Source: Streptomyces violaceoruber | Lineage (GTDB): Bacteria; Actinomycetota; Actinomycetes; Streptomycetales; Streptomycetaceae | Reading direction: 5' to 3' | DNA: 64,000 nucleotides | Assembly (NCBI RefSeq): GCF_033406955.1 | Contig: NZ_CP137734.1 | Span: forward strand, 5,332,001-5,396,000 | Shown: positions 1 through 10,219 of the stretch, in pieces | Numbering within the stretch: position 1 is the first letter of the stretch | Layout of the letters: every line of letters begins with the position of its first letter | Made by a program: the position numbers and the translations under genes | The notes under the pieces: model-generated | Database searches by the model: none | Seen by the model: the letters and a program-made list of their open reading frames with translations, nothing else | Told to the model about the DNA's origin: nothing

Positions 1-158
1 GATACGACGAAGGACTCGTGGTCGACGGCGATGAGCGACCCGACGCCGTACGTGCTGATCGCCTGGGCCCGGCGGACCGTGCCGCGGCGGGGCAGGTTGT
101 GGGACGGGGCGGTGCCGTTCGCAGCGTTCCGACGACGGCGGGCGGGGGGCGGGGTCAT
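1..158 (-). CDS. drmB: DISARM protein DrmB (DUF1998 family), N-terminal fragment
   Basis: Only the first 52 codons are in the window. The ATG at 158 overlaps the stop of the upstream drmA gene as ATGA, so the two genes are translationally coupled. After a basic, Pro/Arg-rich leader the peptide reads RRAQAISTYGVGSLIAVDHE, which is the characteristic opening of DrmB proteins (a Tyr-Gly-Val-Gly-Ser-Leu motif right after the N-terminal basic stretch). DrmB carries DUF1998 and, in characterised DISARM systems, forms a complex with the DrmA helicase that engages incoming phage DNA. The rest of the gene, and any drmC after it, lie beyond the left edge. Assignment rests on the N-terminal motif together with its position directly after drmA. 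Confidence 0.75.
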   Translation of the reverse strand, partial: MTPPPARRRRNAANGTAPSHNLPRRGTVRRAQAISTYGVGSLIAVDHESFVV

Positions 159-3100
159 CGGTTTCCCTCCATGAACAGGGCGGACTCGGCGTCGACATCG
201 CGCAGGCTCCACAGAGTGGGCCACGCCTCGCGGTCCTCGGACTCGTCGTCGTACGACTTCAGGATCGAAGGGGCGCGGCTGCCCCGCTTCGGTTCGAAGA
301 GCAACTCGCCGTGAATGTCGGCCTCCTTGCACCACCAGTCGACGAACTCGTCGAAGCCCTGCTCCACGGCCTCGGCCTCCGAGGGAGTGACCGCGCGGAC
401 GCGGTCCAGGAGCAGGGACCTGATGCGGCCACGAAGGGTGGGCTCGTAGGTCTCGACCTGACCGGCGCCCCCGTTCGGGCGGGCAGCCGGGATCAGGATG
501 CGTGCGAGAGCGACGATCACCGCGTGCAGTCCTCGTTCACGCGCGCGGGCGGAGAACGGGGTCACTGAGGTGGACTCGACCTCGCGGTAGAGGGCCGAGT
601 GGTAGTGCTGGAAGTTCTCGTAGTGCGAGCGGTCCCGGGCTCGCGCCGAGTTGAGCATGATGGTGACCAGGCCGGGATGGGCGCGGCCGACTCGGCTCGT
701 GGCCTGGATGTACTCGGCGGTCGTCTGCGGTTGGCCCATCACGGCCATCAAACCGAGCCGGTCCACGTCCACACCCACCGCGATCATGTTCGTGGCGAGC
801 AGGACGTCCACGGTGTCCTCGTCCGGGAGCCTCTTCTCGATGCCCTTGAGGCGCGTGGGGATCTCGCTGGCGTCGATCCGGCTGGTCAGCTCCGAGTAGT
901 TGGCCACGGAGCGCACGGCCACGCCCTCGCGGTCGGCGAGCAGCTCGAGATAGGCCACCACGTCGTCGTGGACCTGGAGCTCGGCCGCGGAGAGCAGCCG
1001 CAAGCTGTTGAAGTAGCCGATGAGGCTCCAGTAGGCGTCGCGCACCTTGTCGTCGGTGTCCGCGTGCATGGCCCGGTGCAGCAAGGTGGCGTACGTGCGG
1101 ATCAACAACGTGGACTGACTGGTGCCGGGTGCCAGGAGCCCGACGTAGCGGCGGCTCGCCTTCTCCTCGCGAGGGGTCTCCACCGCGAACCACGAGTCGC
1201 GGGAGTCCAGGCCGGCGGGCGGGAACTGCCGCACCTCGCGCGCGAAGAGGTGGCGGCCCTGGTCGGCGGCGCGACGGATGGTCGCCGTGGAGGCGATCAC
1301 CTTGGGCCGCTCGGCCAGCGCGTCCACCGCGGTCTCGTAGAGGCCGGTGAGGGTGCCCAAGGGCCCGGAGATCAGGTGGAGCTCATCCTGGACGATCAGC
1401 TCGGGGGGAGGAGTGCCGTCGGTCGGGTCGTCCAGGTTGAACAGCGCGGAGGTCGCGGGGCGCCACGGCATCGAGGCGAACTTGTCGACGGTGGCGATCA
1501 CCAGCGTCGGACGTGCGTCGTACACCGCCTCGTCGATCAGGTGGACGGGAAGACCGCCGGAGAAGTCGCAGTCTGCCCCGGGGCAGCGGATGTACATCCG
1601 CTTGGCGTCCTCGTCGACTCCGTAGTCCCGGGCGTCGAGCCGCGTCCCGCACCAAGGACAGGCGTGCAACTGAACCGGGTTCTCGGTGGCGAGACGCTTG
1701 TCGAGGTCGGCGCGCAGCTCGTCGAGCCTCCCGGCGGCTTCGGCCAGCGTGTTCGGGGTGGCCGAGCGTCCCACCCACATGCCGACGGAGAACGGCTCGT
1801 CGCCCAGCTCGGGCGTGTGGCGCCTCATGTGTTCCATGGCGCACAGCAGGATCGCCGCTCGTTCGAACTGCTGCAGAGTGAGCAGCCGCAGCGTGTAGCG
1901 CATGAGGACGGTGACACCGCCGCCGTTCGCGCCCTTGCGGATACGACGCAGGAAGGACGTCAGGGCGATCAGTCCGAGGTAGGCCTCGGTCTTGCCACCA
2001 CCGGTGGGGAACCAGAGCAGGTCGGAGATCTTCCGATCGTCGTGCTCGGGGTCGTCGATGCCTGCCATGCAGAGCAGCAGGAAGGCGATCTGGAAGGGGC
2101 GCCAGCGGCCGGAGGACGGGTCAGGGCTGCCGACGCGTCCGCCCTTCACCCAGGCGCTGCGGGCCCGCTGGTCGGCCATGGCACGGTTGGCGAGCCGGAA
2201 CGCCCGCATCAGGTCGGGCTTGGCTCGCAGCAGCTCGATGCCCTCGCGGATCCGGCCGAGCGCCTCGCGACAGACGTCCACCTGGTCCCGGGCGGGCTGT
2301 TCGTGGGGACTGCCCGCCAGAGCGACGGCTTCCGCCGACTTGCGGGCGATCCAATCCTCGTACCCCGTGGCCAGGGCCTCCAGCGCGGCCAGAACGTCGG
2401 TGTCGGGCTTCTCGGCCAGTCCAAGCATCGACAACGACGAGCTGTCGATCTCCGGATTGGAGTCGGTCAGCAGCACCTCGACGCTGGGTACGAATTCGCT
2501 GCGTACCTCGGGAACGGCGGCCTTGCGGGTGTCGGTCATGCCGATCGGCGACGGAACCCAGTCCCAGCCGGCGGCGCAGCCGTGGCCGATGGCGAAGGTC
2601 GGGGCATGGCGGTGCAGCAGCCGACTGGTGGCGATCTCCGGGTCGGGGGCCGCGTCCGGGGCGGGGCGTTCGACGAAGGCGCTGGAGCCGTCGGCGGCCC
2701 AGACAACCAGGCCGCACTGGAACAGGGCGAAGGCGTCCTGAAGGTCCCGCTCACCGACCTTTTGCAGGTTGATCAGTGTGACCGTGACAGTGACCGTGTC
2801 GCTGACCGGATCGCGGCGGCGGACGATGACGTGCAGCGCGACCTTGTCCGGCACGAGGTCGATCACCTCGCCCGGGGTGGGGGCGGTCACGTCGATGCTC
2901 CTCTCGGGGAGTTCGAGCTCCTTGCGCCGCCACCACTCACGCTGCTCTGCGACGGTCCGGGCCTCGGCGCGGCGGGCGGGGACCGGGTTGCCGTCCGCGT
3001 CGGTGGGCTCGTAGACGGCCGCGCGCGTCGAGACCACGATCGTGCTGCCTCTGCCCGGGTCGACCGCGAAGGTCAGGCCCATGGAGGAGGGGCGCCTGTC

Positions 3101-3400
3101 GCCCGAGACACCGGCTTCCTGCGCGGCACCGGACTCCTCGGTGTCCTCCCGGGCCGGAACGGGCGTCGCGTCCAGGCCGTCCTGCTCGGCGGCGTTCTCG
3201 GCCCTTCGCTCCCGCGAGGCACGCGGATACAGCACGCCGGTCAGGTAGCGGTCGATGGGCGCGTCCTGGGCGAGGACCTCGTTCCGGTCCTCCGGTGCCG
3301 CGTCCTCGGCGGGGCCGAAGAGTTCCCTGCGCAGTCCCACGAGGAGTTCCTCGTCCCGCACCCGATAGTGCTCGGAGTGCCGACCTGCCACGTGCGTCAT
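155..3400 (-). CDS. drmA: DISARM helicase DrmA
   Basis: A 1081-residue SF2-type helicase. The Walker A motif PTGGGKTEAYLG lies near residue 465. A DEAD-box variant reads QDELH in ELIVQDELHLISGPLG. SASTAT-like motif III (IASTATIRR) and C-terminal motifs V/VI (TNMIAVGVDVDRLGLM and QATSRVGR) follow. Between the two helicase halves, near residues 580-620, a CxxC..CxxxxC cluster (CPWCG, then CPGADC) probably binds zinc. This architecture, the length and the downstream DrmB fit DrmA of DISARM, a motor that loads on foreign DNA. The start ATG at 3400 overlaps the stop of the upstream UvrD-like gene (ATGA), so the gene belongs to a tightly coupled leftward operon. The QDELH box and GQPQTTAEYIQATSRVGR signature separate it from ordinary DEAD-box proteins. 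Confidence 0.85.
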   Translation of the reverse strand: MTHVAGRHSEHYRVRDEELLVGLRRELFGPAEDAAPEDRNEVLAQDAPIDRYLTGVLYPRASRERRAENAAEQDGLDATPVPAREDTEESGAAQEAGVSGDRRPSSMGLTFAVDPGRGSTIVVSTRAAVYEPTDADGNPVPARRAEARTVAEQREWWRRKELELPERSIDVTAPTPGEVIDLVPDKVALHVIVRRRDPVSDTVTVTVTLINLQKVGERDLQDAFALFQCGLVVWAADGSSAFVERPAPDAAPDPEIATSRLLHRHAPTFAIGHGCAAGWDWVPSPIGMTDTRKAAVPEVRSEFVPSVEVLLTDSNPEIDSSSLSMLGLAEKPDTDVLAALEALATGYEDWIARKSAEAVALAGSPHEQPARDQVDVCREALGRIREGIELLRAKPDLMRAFRLANRAMADQRARSAWVKGGRVGSPDPSSGRWRPFQIAFLLLCMAGIDDPEHDDRKISDLLWFPTGGGKTEAYLGLIALTSFLRRIRKGANGGGVTVLMRYTLRLLTLQQFERAAILLCAMEHMRRHTPELGDEPFSVGMWVGRSATPNTLAEAAGRLDELRADLDKRLATENPVQLHACPWCGTRLDARDYGVDEDAKRMYIRCPGADCDFSGGLPVHLIDEAVYDARPTLVIATVDKFASMPWRPATSALFNLDDPTDGTPPPELIVQDELHLISGPLGTLTGLYETAVDALAERPKVIASTATIRRAADQGRHLFAREVRQFPPAGLDSRDSWFAVETPREEKASRRYVGLLAPGTSQSTLLIRTYATLLHRAMHADTDDKVRDAYWSLIGYFNSLRLLSAAELQVHDDVVAYLELLADREGVAVRSVANYSELTSRIDASEIPTRLKGIEKRLPDEDTVDVLLATNMIAVGVDVDRLGLMAVMGQPQTTAEYIQATSRVGRAHPGLVTIMLNSARARDRSHYENFQHYHSALYREVESTSVTPFSARARERGLHAVIVALARILIPAARPNGGAGQVETYEPTLRGRIRSLLLDRVRAVTPSEAEAVEQGFDEFVDWWCKEADIHGELLFEPKRGSRAPSILKSYDDESEDREAWPTLWSLRDVDAESALFMEGNR

Positions 3401-5301
3401 GCGCCCTGCTCCTCTACGTTGTCAGCCCGTCGAAACATGCCGATGCCGGTGATCCGCGGCACGGTCCACACGCCTCGGTCGCCCAGGCCGGCGTTGGCAC
3501 CGGCAGCGACGCTGCCCGTCACCGTCTCCAAGGTGTCGATCCGCAGGCCGCGGATCTCGTCGGGCCACCACGGGTCCCAGGTCCGGTTCACCTTCTGCAC
3601 CCGGAACAGTTCCTGCCGGAACCGCTCCGAGGCCTCGCCTATCTCCCGTCCCCGGTGCAGCAGGGCGTACGGCGGGCTCTGGGCCTCGCCCACCGGCAGA
3701 TCGTGACGCTTGCGCAACAGCACCTCGGAGCCGGGGCCGACCTCGTGCAGGAGGTAGGTCTGGGTCGCCACGGCGTCGGTCGCGTGACCGGGCGGGTTGT
3801 CCCGGCACACGTCGCCGGCCTCGGCCACCACCCCGAACCTGTCGTACGACCGCCACCCGCCGACGAACCGCCGACCGGTCGTGCGGTTCCCGGCCCTCTT
3901 GATGATCGGCAACTCGGGGGAGCGGACATGGTAGATGTCGTGTCGGGCGCGAGTCATCGCCACGTACAGGGCGCGGGCCTCCGCCGGGAGGTCAGCCTCG
4001 GTGCCGTACTGCTTGCGGAGTTCCGCGACGGTCGGTGGGGTCAGGACGATCACCCGGTCGAACTCCAGCCCCTTGGCCCGGTGCACGGTGGAGACGACGA
4101 TCCGCGCGGTCTCCGGGTCGGCCGCTTCGTCGGGGAAACGGCCGTCGGCTACCAGGCGCCGCAGCCGGTCCAGATCGAGCGCGGTCCGCCCGGGTGAGCG
4201 GGTCGCGCGGCGCAGCACTGCCCACAGGGCGTTCGCGTTCGGTGTGTGGGGGAGCGGAATCTGTTCCAGCAGCGAGCGGAACCGTTCCTCGGACAGGCCG
4301 GTCGCCTCGGTACGGCGCAGCATCTCGGCCACCCAGTAGGGCACCGGCCGCTCCTCGAGGGGGCGGCGCAGTCGATGTCCGATGCCGTTCTCGTGGAGCA
4401 GTCGGGAAACCACCAGGGCCTGCCGGTTGTCGCGGGTGAGGATCGCGCAGGTTTCGTCGAGGTCCCGCAGCCCCTGGAGCGTGTACTCGTCGGTGAGGTC
4501 GCCCAGTGAGTTCATCGGATCCAGAAGGAGGTCGCGCAGTTCCTCGTAGAGCGTGGCGGCCTCCTCCTCGTCCCGGACCCGCTGGAGCCGCGGGCCGTGC
4601 TGCAGCGCGACGCGTGCCTCCGGGGTGACGGCCCGGAAGTTCTCGGTGAGGCGCAGCTCCACCAGGTCGTCGAGGAACGAGCGGCGCAGCCACTCGAAGA
4701 ACCGGCCGGTCTCGGCGTTGCGCTCGACCGGGTCCTCGATCTGGAAGCCGTACACCGACTGGGCGGCGTCACCGACCACGGTGAAACCGCAGGTCTCCTG
4801 GTAGCGGTCGAGCAGGGCCTCCACCAGTTCCCGGCGGTCGCCCAGCAGGTCCTGCACCTCGTCGATCACCACGTGGGAGGGCGGGACCGAGTCCCCGGCC
4901 TCCAGCGCGCCCTCCTCGACGGCCTCGGCCGCGGCCCTGATTCGCTCGTCGAAGGTGGTCACGGTCCAGTCCCGGTCCGGGTGCGCCTGGAGGAGCACCC
5001 CGTACGCCCAGGCGTCGAAGGTCTGGGCGCGCACCCGGCGGGCCCGGTCCCCGTGCCGGGTGATGCGCTCGCGCAGCTCACGGGCGGCCGCCCGCGAGAA
5101 GGTGAGCACCAGGATGTCGGCGGCCTCCAGCGCCTCCTCCGGGTCCTCGTGACCGCACAGTGCGTCGAGCCGACGCACCAGCGTGTGCGTCTTCCCCGCG
5201 CCGGCCCCGGCGGTGACCAGGACCCGCGCGTCCCAGAGCTGCTTGACGACGGCCCGCTGCTCGGTGGTGAGCTGCGGACTGTCGAGGTAGACGTCGGTCA
5301 C
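3397..5301 (-). CDS. UvrD/Rep-like SF1 helicase of the defence island
   Basis: A 634-residue superfamily 1A ATPase. The N-terminal Q-motif and Walker A read TEQRAVV then AGAGAGKTHT (residues 31-38). Walker B is IDEVQD, motif III is AQSVYGFQ, and the C-terminal motifs are TVHRAKGLEFDRVIVL and YVAMTRARHDIY. It is clearly shorter than genomic UvrD or PcrA (usually over 700 residues), which suggests missing 1B/2B insertions, and the last 120 residues match nothing I recognise. It is sandwiched with 4-base overlaps between the GHKL-helicase fusion gene and drmA, so it must be co-translated with them and presumably acts in the same complex or pathway. DISARM classes 1 and 2 do not normally contain a UvrD gene. 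The helicase family is certain; the defence role is inferred from context. Confidence 0.85.
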   Translation of the reverse strand: MTDVYLDSPQLTTEQRAVVKQLWDARVLVTAGAGAGKTHTLVRRLDALCGHEDPEEALEAADILVLTFSRAAARELRERITRHGDRARRVRAQTFDAWAYGVLLQAHPDRDWTVTTFDERIRAAAEAVEEGALEAGDSVPPSHVVIDEVQDLLGDRRELVEALLDRYQETCGFTVVGDAAQSVYGFQIEDPVERNAETGRFFEWLRRSFLDDLVELRLTENFRAVTPEARVALQHGPRLQRVRDEEEAATLYEELRDLLLDPMNSLGDLTDEYTLQGLRDLDETCAILTRDNRQALVVSRLLHENGIGHRLRRPLEERPVPYWVAEMLRRTEATGLSEERFRSLLEQIPLPHTPNANALWAVLRRATRSPGRTALDLDRLRRLVADGRFPDEAADPETARIVVSTVHRAKGLEFDRVIVLTPPTVAELRKQYGTEADLPAEARALYVAMTRARHDIYHVRSPELPIIKRAGNRTTGRRFVGGWRSYDRFGVVAEAGDVCRDNPPGHATDAVATQTYLLHEVGPGSEVLLRKRHDLPVGEAQSPPYALLHRGREIGEASERFRQELFRVQKVNRTWDPWWPDEIRGLRIDTLETVTGSVAAGANAGLGDRGVWTVPRITGIGMFRRADNVEEQGA

Positions 5302-8300
5302 GGACGGCTCCAGAGGTGCTCGAACTGGGTGAAGGCCAGCGCGGTGTCGAAGTTGGCGATGTTGTCGTCCACGTTGAGGATCAGGCAGGTGTCCTTGCCG
5401 CCGTTCTTCGGACCGCGCAGGCCGCGGCCGATCATCTGCTGGTACACGTTGGTGCTGTAGACCGGCCGCGCCACCACCACGACCCGGGTCGCGGGGGCGT
5501 CGAATCCCTGGGTCAGAACACCGTAGTTGGTGAGCACACGGATGCGGCCGTTCCTGAAGTTCTCGATCCGCGTCCGACGGTCCTGCCTACTGGTCGTCGA
5601 GTCCACGGCGGCGGCCGGAACATCTCGGTCGTTGAGCATGGCCGCCAGGTACTTGGCGTGGTCGACGGAGGTGGCGAAGAGCAGCGTCGGCCAGTCCGAC
5701 GGCAGGTCGGCCACCGAGTCGACGATGCGCATGCTCCGCTCGTGGTCGTCGGCGAGTCGCTGCTCGGCGGCACGGGACAGCACCGCCATGCGTTCGGCGT
5801 GCGTCTTCTCGTCCTGGTTGAGCACGATCCGACCACCCTCCAGGGTGCGGTGTTCGACCTGGGCGAGCATGCCCCATTCCTGCAGGTCGCGGTACGGGTT
5901 GCCGGAGGGGAACACGCCTTCGTCGAGGCGGCGGTTGCCGAAGCGAGTGATCAGCCGGCGGGTCTCGTCCTCGTTGGTGTTGCGGAACGGGGTGGCCGTC
6001 AGGCCGAGCAGGTGCCGATGCGTCTCGTACTGGGTCAGGCCCATCAGGCCGAGGATTTCCGTGTACCGCTTGGAGATCGCGGTGTGTGCCTCGTCCACGA
6101 TCACCAGGGCGGGCTCACGCAGCCACGCGTACTGATCGGTGCCCAGGCACCGCTCCAGCTTCGCGTCCGTGGCGACCACCAGGTGGGGGCGGTCGACGAC
6201 GTTGCCGACCTCGTTGGTGCTCCACAAGCGACTGATGGTCAGCGGTCGCTCGGCGCCGACCTTGCCCCAGACGAACTTCCAGCTCTGTACCGCTTGCTCG
6301 CACAGTTCCTCGGTCTGCGCGATCCACAGCAGAGGGCCCTTGAGATCGCCGACCCGCTTCACCCAACGGATCACTGCCTCGGCGGTGACCCGTGTCTTGC
6401 CGGCGCCCGTCGGCAGCGACAGCATGCCGCGCTGCGGGGCGAGCCGGTCGAGCAGGGTGGAGATGTTCCTGACCAGATCCTCCTGGTAGTCGTGGAGCCT
6501 GGGGAAGTCCCGGGGCCCTTCGATCGTTTCGGAGGAAGGTGGCGACGGAGTCCTGGAACCGGCGAACGTCACGGGCAGACGCAGGTCGGAGACGAATGAG
6601 ATGGCGGCGGACGAACCTCCGTATCCCACCGGCGCGTTGGGGAAGCGCGCCTGGATGTCCCGGGCGTGCTGCTGGAGCACCCCGTCGCCGTGCGCGTTGA
6701 ACGCCATCTGGGCGATACGGCGCCCGGACGGCTCCGCTCCGCCGGTCGCCTGCAGCTCGGCGTCCATCAGCCCTTCGGGCAGGCCCGCCCTGAGAGCGTC
6801 GGCCCCGATCAGCAGCTCGAGTTTGATCACGACGTCCTCGGCGTCGCGCACGGCCTTCTGCGCCGCCTTCAGGGCACTGTCCTTGGCCATGCGGTCCTGG
6901 TGCTCCAGCACCGCGCGGCAGCCGGCCGCGCCCAGGCCGAGCCCGAGCTCGCGGTCGATCAGCCGCAGCATGGACTCGGCCTCCCGCGGCACACGGATCT
7001 TGACCGTGCTGCCCTGACGCACGGCGTCCAGGGGAGAGGCGTGCGTACCGTTGGGCGTGCGCGTGACCTCCTCCAGTTCGGCGCACCGCTGCACCATGCT
7101 GTTCCGGTTGCCGGCGCCCAGGCGCTGCCGCAGGGCGGGGAAGAGCTCGACGAGGGGAACGGGATCGCCCTCGGGCACCTCGCGGGTCTCCCGACTGATC
7201 ACGTCGGCGTAGCGGAGCATGCCCCACTTCTCGACCATCAGCTCGGCGTCCTCGGCGGTCGGCACGAGCAGGGCGGGCAACTGCTCGGCACGCAGGGCCC
7301 GGTACTCGGCGGCGCCCACGGCGAGGGTGATCTCGTTGTCGGGGCGGCCGCCCCAGGTGTCCCCGATCCGGCAGCGGGTGAGGGAGTCCTCGGGAAAGTC
7401 CGCCCCGAACCTGGTCAGCATCACGTAGGTGGCGCCGACGAAGGAGTCGTCCTCACTGCGGGACACCTCGTCGAGGAGCGCGACCCAGCGGTCGGCGGGA
7501 ACCTCGTCGACGGTGATCGGCAACCGCAGCTTGCGGGCCTTCTCCGGAGAGATGTCGGCGACCGGCAGCACATCGCGATAGGCGGCGAGCTGGGGGCCGA
7601 CGGCCTCAGTCAGCGGCTTGAACCCCTGGGAGGTGGCGACCCTCCCGTACTTGCGCAGCATCCAGCGGATCGGGGACATCACCGCTTGTCGAGTGCCGGC
7701 CTGGGCGCCGAACTGACGCGTCCAGTTGTCCACCACGGCGTCGTCGGGGAGCGCCTTGAGGAAGGCGGCGCGGGACTCCTCGGACAAGGCACGGAAGAGA
7801 TGCAGGGGACCACCGATCGCGGCGCCCTCGACCTTCATCCGGTTCAGCGCGGGGCGAGGGGCACGGCTGTCCAGGGAGCGCAGGTAGGAGGCGTGGACTG
7901 CTGCCCGGTACTCCTCGAACCAGGGCTCGTCGGGCCGCGGTTGCACACCGCCGGCCGGACGCTCCCGCAGGCCGATCTGGGAGAAGAAGGACGTGTCGTC
8001 GGAGTGGAACGTCATGTCGACCGCGACACTCGGGTCGCGCTCGGCGTCGACAACGACACCCGGCAGCATGCAGTCCGCGACCGACCGGAAGTGCTTGTCG
8101 GCGGTCCGTACCCGAAGCGTCGTGCGCGGGTCGGGCACGCGCTCCAGGACCTTGTGGGCAAGCCGACGGATGCCGGCCTGACGGAACAGTTCCCAGAAAC
8201 GCTCCCAGTCCGACTCTCCGTAGTGGTCGAAGCCCTGATCGAGGACGCTGGCGAACCGCCCCTCGACGTCGGCCTCGCGGATGCCGAGGACGTTGAGCGC

Positions 8301-10064
8301 GTGCGCCAGCGACGGGTCTTGGGCGAGCTCGTCGACGACGTACACCGTGGACTCGCGCAGCCCGTCCTGGTGCTCGGCCCGACGGAACACCTTGCCGTGG
8401 ACCGGAGCGACGAGACCGTGCTCCTCGGTCAGTACGACGCGGGCCTTGCGGGCCTCGTCGGCGAAGGAGGAACGCTTCTCGATCATGTCGGCCAGGATGC
8501 GGACGGCCACCGCCGACGCCTCGGCGGTGCCGGTCGCGACGAGGGCCTCCAGCCAGTCGCGGACCCCGGCCCGCTCGTGTGAGGCGGCGGTGAGGATGTG
8601 CTCGACCTTGCCGGAGCGCAGGACATCGGCCTCGACGCTCGGGTGCAGCCAGTTCGAGGGGCGCCCGGGGCACTCGTGCCACATCCGAAGCCATCGCGTC
8701 AGTTGCTTCAGATCCCTGTCCAGCCTGGGGTGTACCCGGAGTTGCTTCGGGGCACGCAGGACGCCGTCCTGGTCCGGCAGCGAAGGGCTCGTGGCGGTGC
8801 GGGCCCAGATCTCGCGGGTCAGGAACTCGTCCGCCCAGCTGATCGACTCCTTGACACGGCCGGGCAGCAGGGGGAGATAGGCGGCAGGGTCCTCGGCCGG
8901 GGTCAGCCCGGGGAGCGAGTCGACGACCAACTGCGCCGACACCTTGATCATCTCCTGGTTGAACGGGGAGGAGTCGAGCAGATTCTGTCGGTCCTCGTTG
9001 GTCTTCCACGCCCCGTTGAGGATGCCGCTCAGCGACGTCTCGTACTTGGTGGGAAAGAAGGACCAGAACTTGCCCCGACCGCGCGATCGAGGGCTGACGT
9101 ACAGCCCGCTCTCGGCGTCCCGTTCCAGAGCGGGGACGGCCCACGACAGGTCGAGCGCGACCCGGTCGTGCAGCTCTCCGGCGTCCGCGCGGGCCACGGG
9201 GCCCGGCTCGTGCGTGGTGGTGAACACGCGCCACCGCTCCGTGGAGAGCGCCTTCCCGGTGCGCTCCTCGGTCACGGTGTGCAGGTCGCCGGACTGCTCG
9301 GCGGTCAGCGTCCGGCGGGCCATGGGGCGGGGGCGGTGGTCCTCCAGTACGACCTTGGCGACGTGCGGCGAGAAGAGCTGGAACCCGACCGGGAACTCCT
9401 CGCGGGGCTCACCGTGGTCCTTGCCGCGGTTGCCGTGCATGTCCTTGCCCAGCCGGTCGTCGGCCTTCGGGAGCAGAGGGAGCCGGACGACCGTCGTCGC
9501 CCAGGTCAACAGCTTGTCCAGTACGGAGTCGGAGGCGCGTTCGGACCGCATGTCGAGCGGACGGGCCATCCGCAGGACGGGGGCGTCGAACCCAGGCCCG
9601 TAGCGCTCCGTCACACCGGGCACGGACTTGATCTCCTCGTACGACCAGGCGCGGTCGAAGCCGAAACTCCCGGTGCGGCTGAAGAATTCCGGAGCGTCGG
9701 TCACCACGAGGACCGACTTCACCCCGACCCCGAACCGTCCGATCTGCCCGCCGCGCTTCTTCGACATACTCATCCGAAGGATGGTCTCCGCGCCTTCCGC
9801 GGTCACCGGACTTCCCTCGTTGGCGCAGTACAGGTGGGTCTCCGTGAGGACCACATGGACCCGTCCGCCGGGCTCGTTCGCGATTTCGTCGGCCGCGTTC
9901 TGTACGAGCTCGAAAAGCTGGCGGTCACCGTATCCGCCCTGCGTGATACGACGCTCGCCATTGGCGTGTTCGGCCACGAGACCGGGGTCCACGGCATACG
10001 TCTGCAAGACGCGGGAGGACTGTTCGAGAACGGTATCGATCACTGCTGAGGACGAGGACGACAC
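5298..10064 (-). CDS. Sacsin-like GHKL ATPase fused to an SF2 DEAH helicase
   Basis: A 1588-residue protein with two ATPase modules. The N-terminal module has the GHKL/sacsin N-box ELVQNAAD (about residues 53-59) and the G2 box GRFGVGVKS (109-117), as in Hsp90/MutL/sacsin. About 1000 residues without a recognisable domain follow. From about residue 1189 there is a complete SF2 helicase: DYQEDLV, Walker A LPTGAGKT (about 1217-1224), DEAH (about 1323), LTATPF, and the motif VI sequence QMIGRGLRGPK (about 1542). The GTG start at 10064 is preceded by AGGAG eight bases upstream. It is the first gene of the leftward operon and overlaps the UvrD-like gene by four bases. The helicase half resembles type III/SSL2-like restriction helicases. 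A sensor-plus-motor role against foreign DNA is an inference. Confidence 0.85.
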   Translation of the reverse strand: MSSSSSAVIDTVLEQSSRVLQTYAVDPGLVAEHANGERRITQGGYGDRQLFELVQNAADEIANEPGGRVHVVLTETHLYCANEGSPVTAEGAETILRMSMSKKRGGQIGRFGVGVKSVLVVTDAPEFFSRTGSFGFDRAWSYEEIKSVPGVTERYGPGFDAPVLRMARPLDMRSERASDSVLDKLLTWATTVVRLPLLPKADDRLGKDMHGNRGKDHGEPREEFPVGFQLFSPHVAKVVLEDHRPRPMARRTLTAEQSGDLHTVTEERTGKALSTERWRVFTTTHEPGPVARADAGELHDRVALDLSWAVPALERDAESGLYVSPRSRGRGKFWSFFPTKYETSLSGILNGAWKTNEDRQNLLDSSPFNQEMIKVSAQLVVDSLPGLTPAEDPAAYLPLLPGRVKESISWADEFLTREIWARTATSPSLPDQDGVLRAPKQLRVHPRLDRDLKQLTRWLRMWHECPGRPSNWLHPSVEADVLRSGKVEHILTAASHERAGVRDWLEALVATGTAEASAVAVRILADMIEKRSSFADEARKARVVLTEEHGLVAPVHGKVFRRAEHQDGLRESTVYVVDELAQDPSLAHALNVLGIREADVEGRFASVLDQGFDHYGESDWERFWELFRQAGIRRLAHKVLERVPDPRTTLRVRTADKHFRSVADCMLPGVVVDAERDPSVAVDMTFHSDDTSFFSQIGLRERPAGGVQPRPDEPWFEEYRAAVHASYLRSLDSRAPRPALNRMKVEGAAIGGPLHLFRALSEESRAAFLKALPDDAVVDNWTRQFGAQAGTRQAVMSPIRWMLRKYGRVATSQGFKPLTEAVGPQLAAYRDVLPVADISPEKARKLRLPITVDEVPADRWVALLDEVSRSEDDSFVGATYVMLTRFGADFPEDSLTRCRIGDTWGGRPDNEITLAVGAAEYRALRAEQLPALLVPTAEDAELMVEKWGMLRYADVISRETREVPEGDPVPLVELFPALRQRLGAGNRNSMVQRCAELEEVTRTPNGTHASPLDAVRQGSTVKIRVPREAESMLRLIDRELGLGLGAAGCRAVLEHQDRMAKDSALKAAQKAVRDAEDVVIKLELLIGADALRAGLPEGLMDAELQATGGAEPSGRRIAQMAFNAHGDGVLQQHARDIQARFPNAPVGYGGSSAAISFVSDLRLPVTFAGSRTPSPPSSETIEGPRDFPRLHDYQEDLVRNISTLLDRLAPQRGMLSLPTGAGKTRVTAEAVIRWVKRVGDLKGPLLWIAQTEELCEQAVQSWKFVWGKVGAERPLTISRLWSTNEVGNVVDRPHLVVATDAKLERCLGTDQYAWLREPALVIVDEAHTAISKRYTEILGLMGLTQYETHRHLLGLTATPFRNTNEDETRRLITRFGNRRLDEGVFPSGNPYRDLQEWGMLAQVEHRTLEGGRIVLNQDEKTHAERMAVLSRAAEQRLADDHERSMRIVDSVADLPSDWPTLLFATSVDHAKYLAAMLNDRDVPAAAVDSTTSRQDRRTRIENFRNGRIRVLTNYGVLTQGFDAPATRVVVVARPVYSTNVYQQMIGRGLRGPKNGGKDTCLILNVDDNIANFDTALAFTQFEHLWSRP

Positions 10065-10219
10065 GATTTCTACTCCTGGTGTCGAAGTGGGCGAGAGTCT
10101 GAGCTACGGGCCGGCTCGCCGGCTGTGTCGAGCTGCCCGTGGTTCGGCGTGCGCTGCTGTTCGGTGCGTCCGACGGAGGTTCGGGAGCACCGGGTTCAGG
10201 CGGGCGACGTGGCAGGTCG

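Noticed and set aside
599..3706. A 1035-codon open frame on the plus strand across drmA
   Set aside because: It is the antisense shadow of drmA: no ribosome binding site, no domain, and low-complexity Gly/Val/Arg composition typical of reversed high-GC coding DNA.
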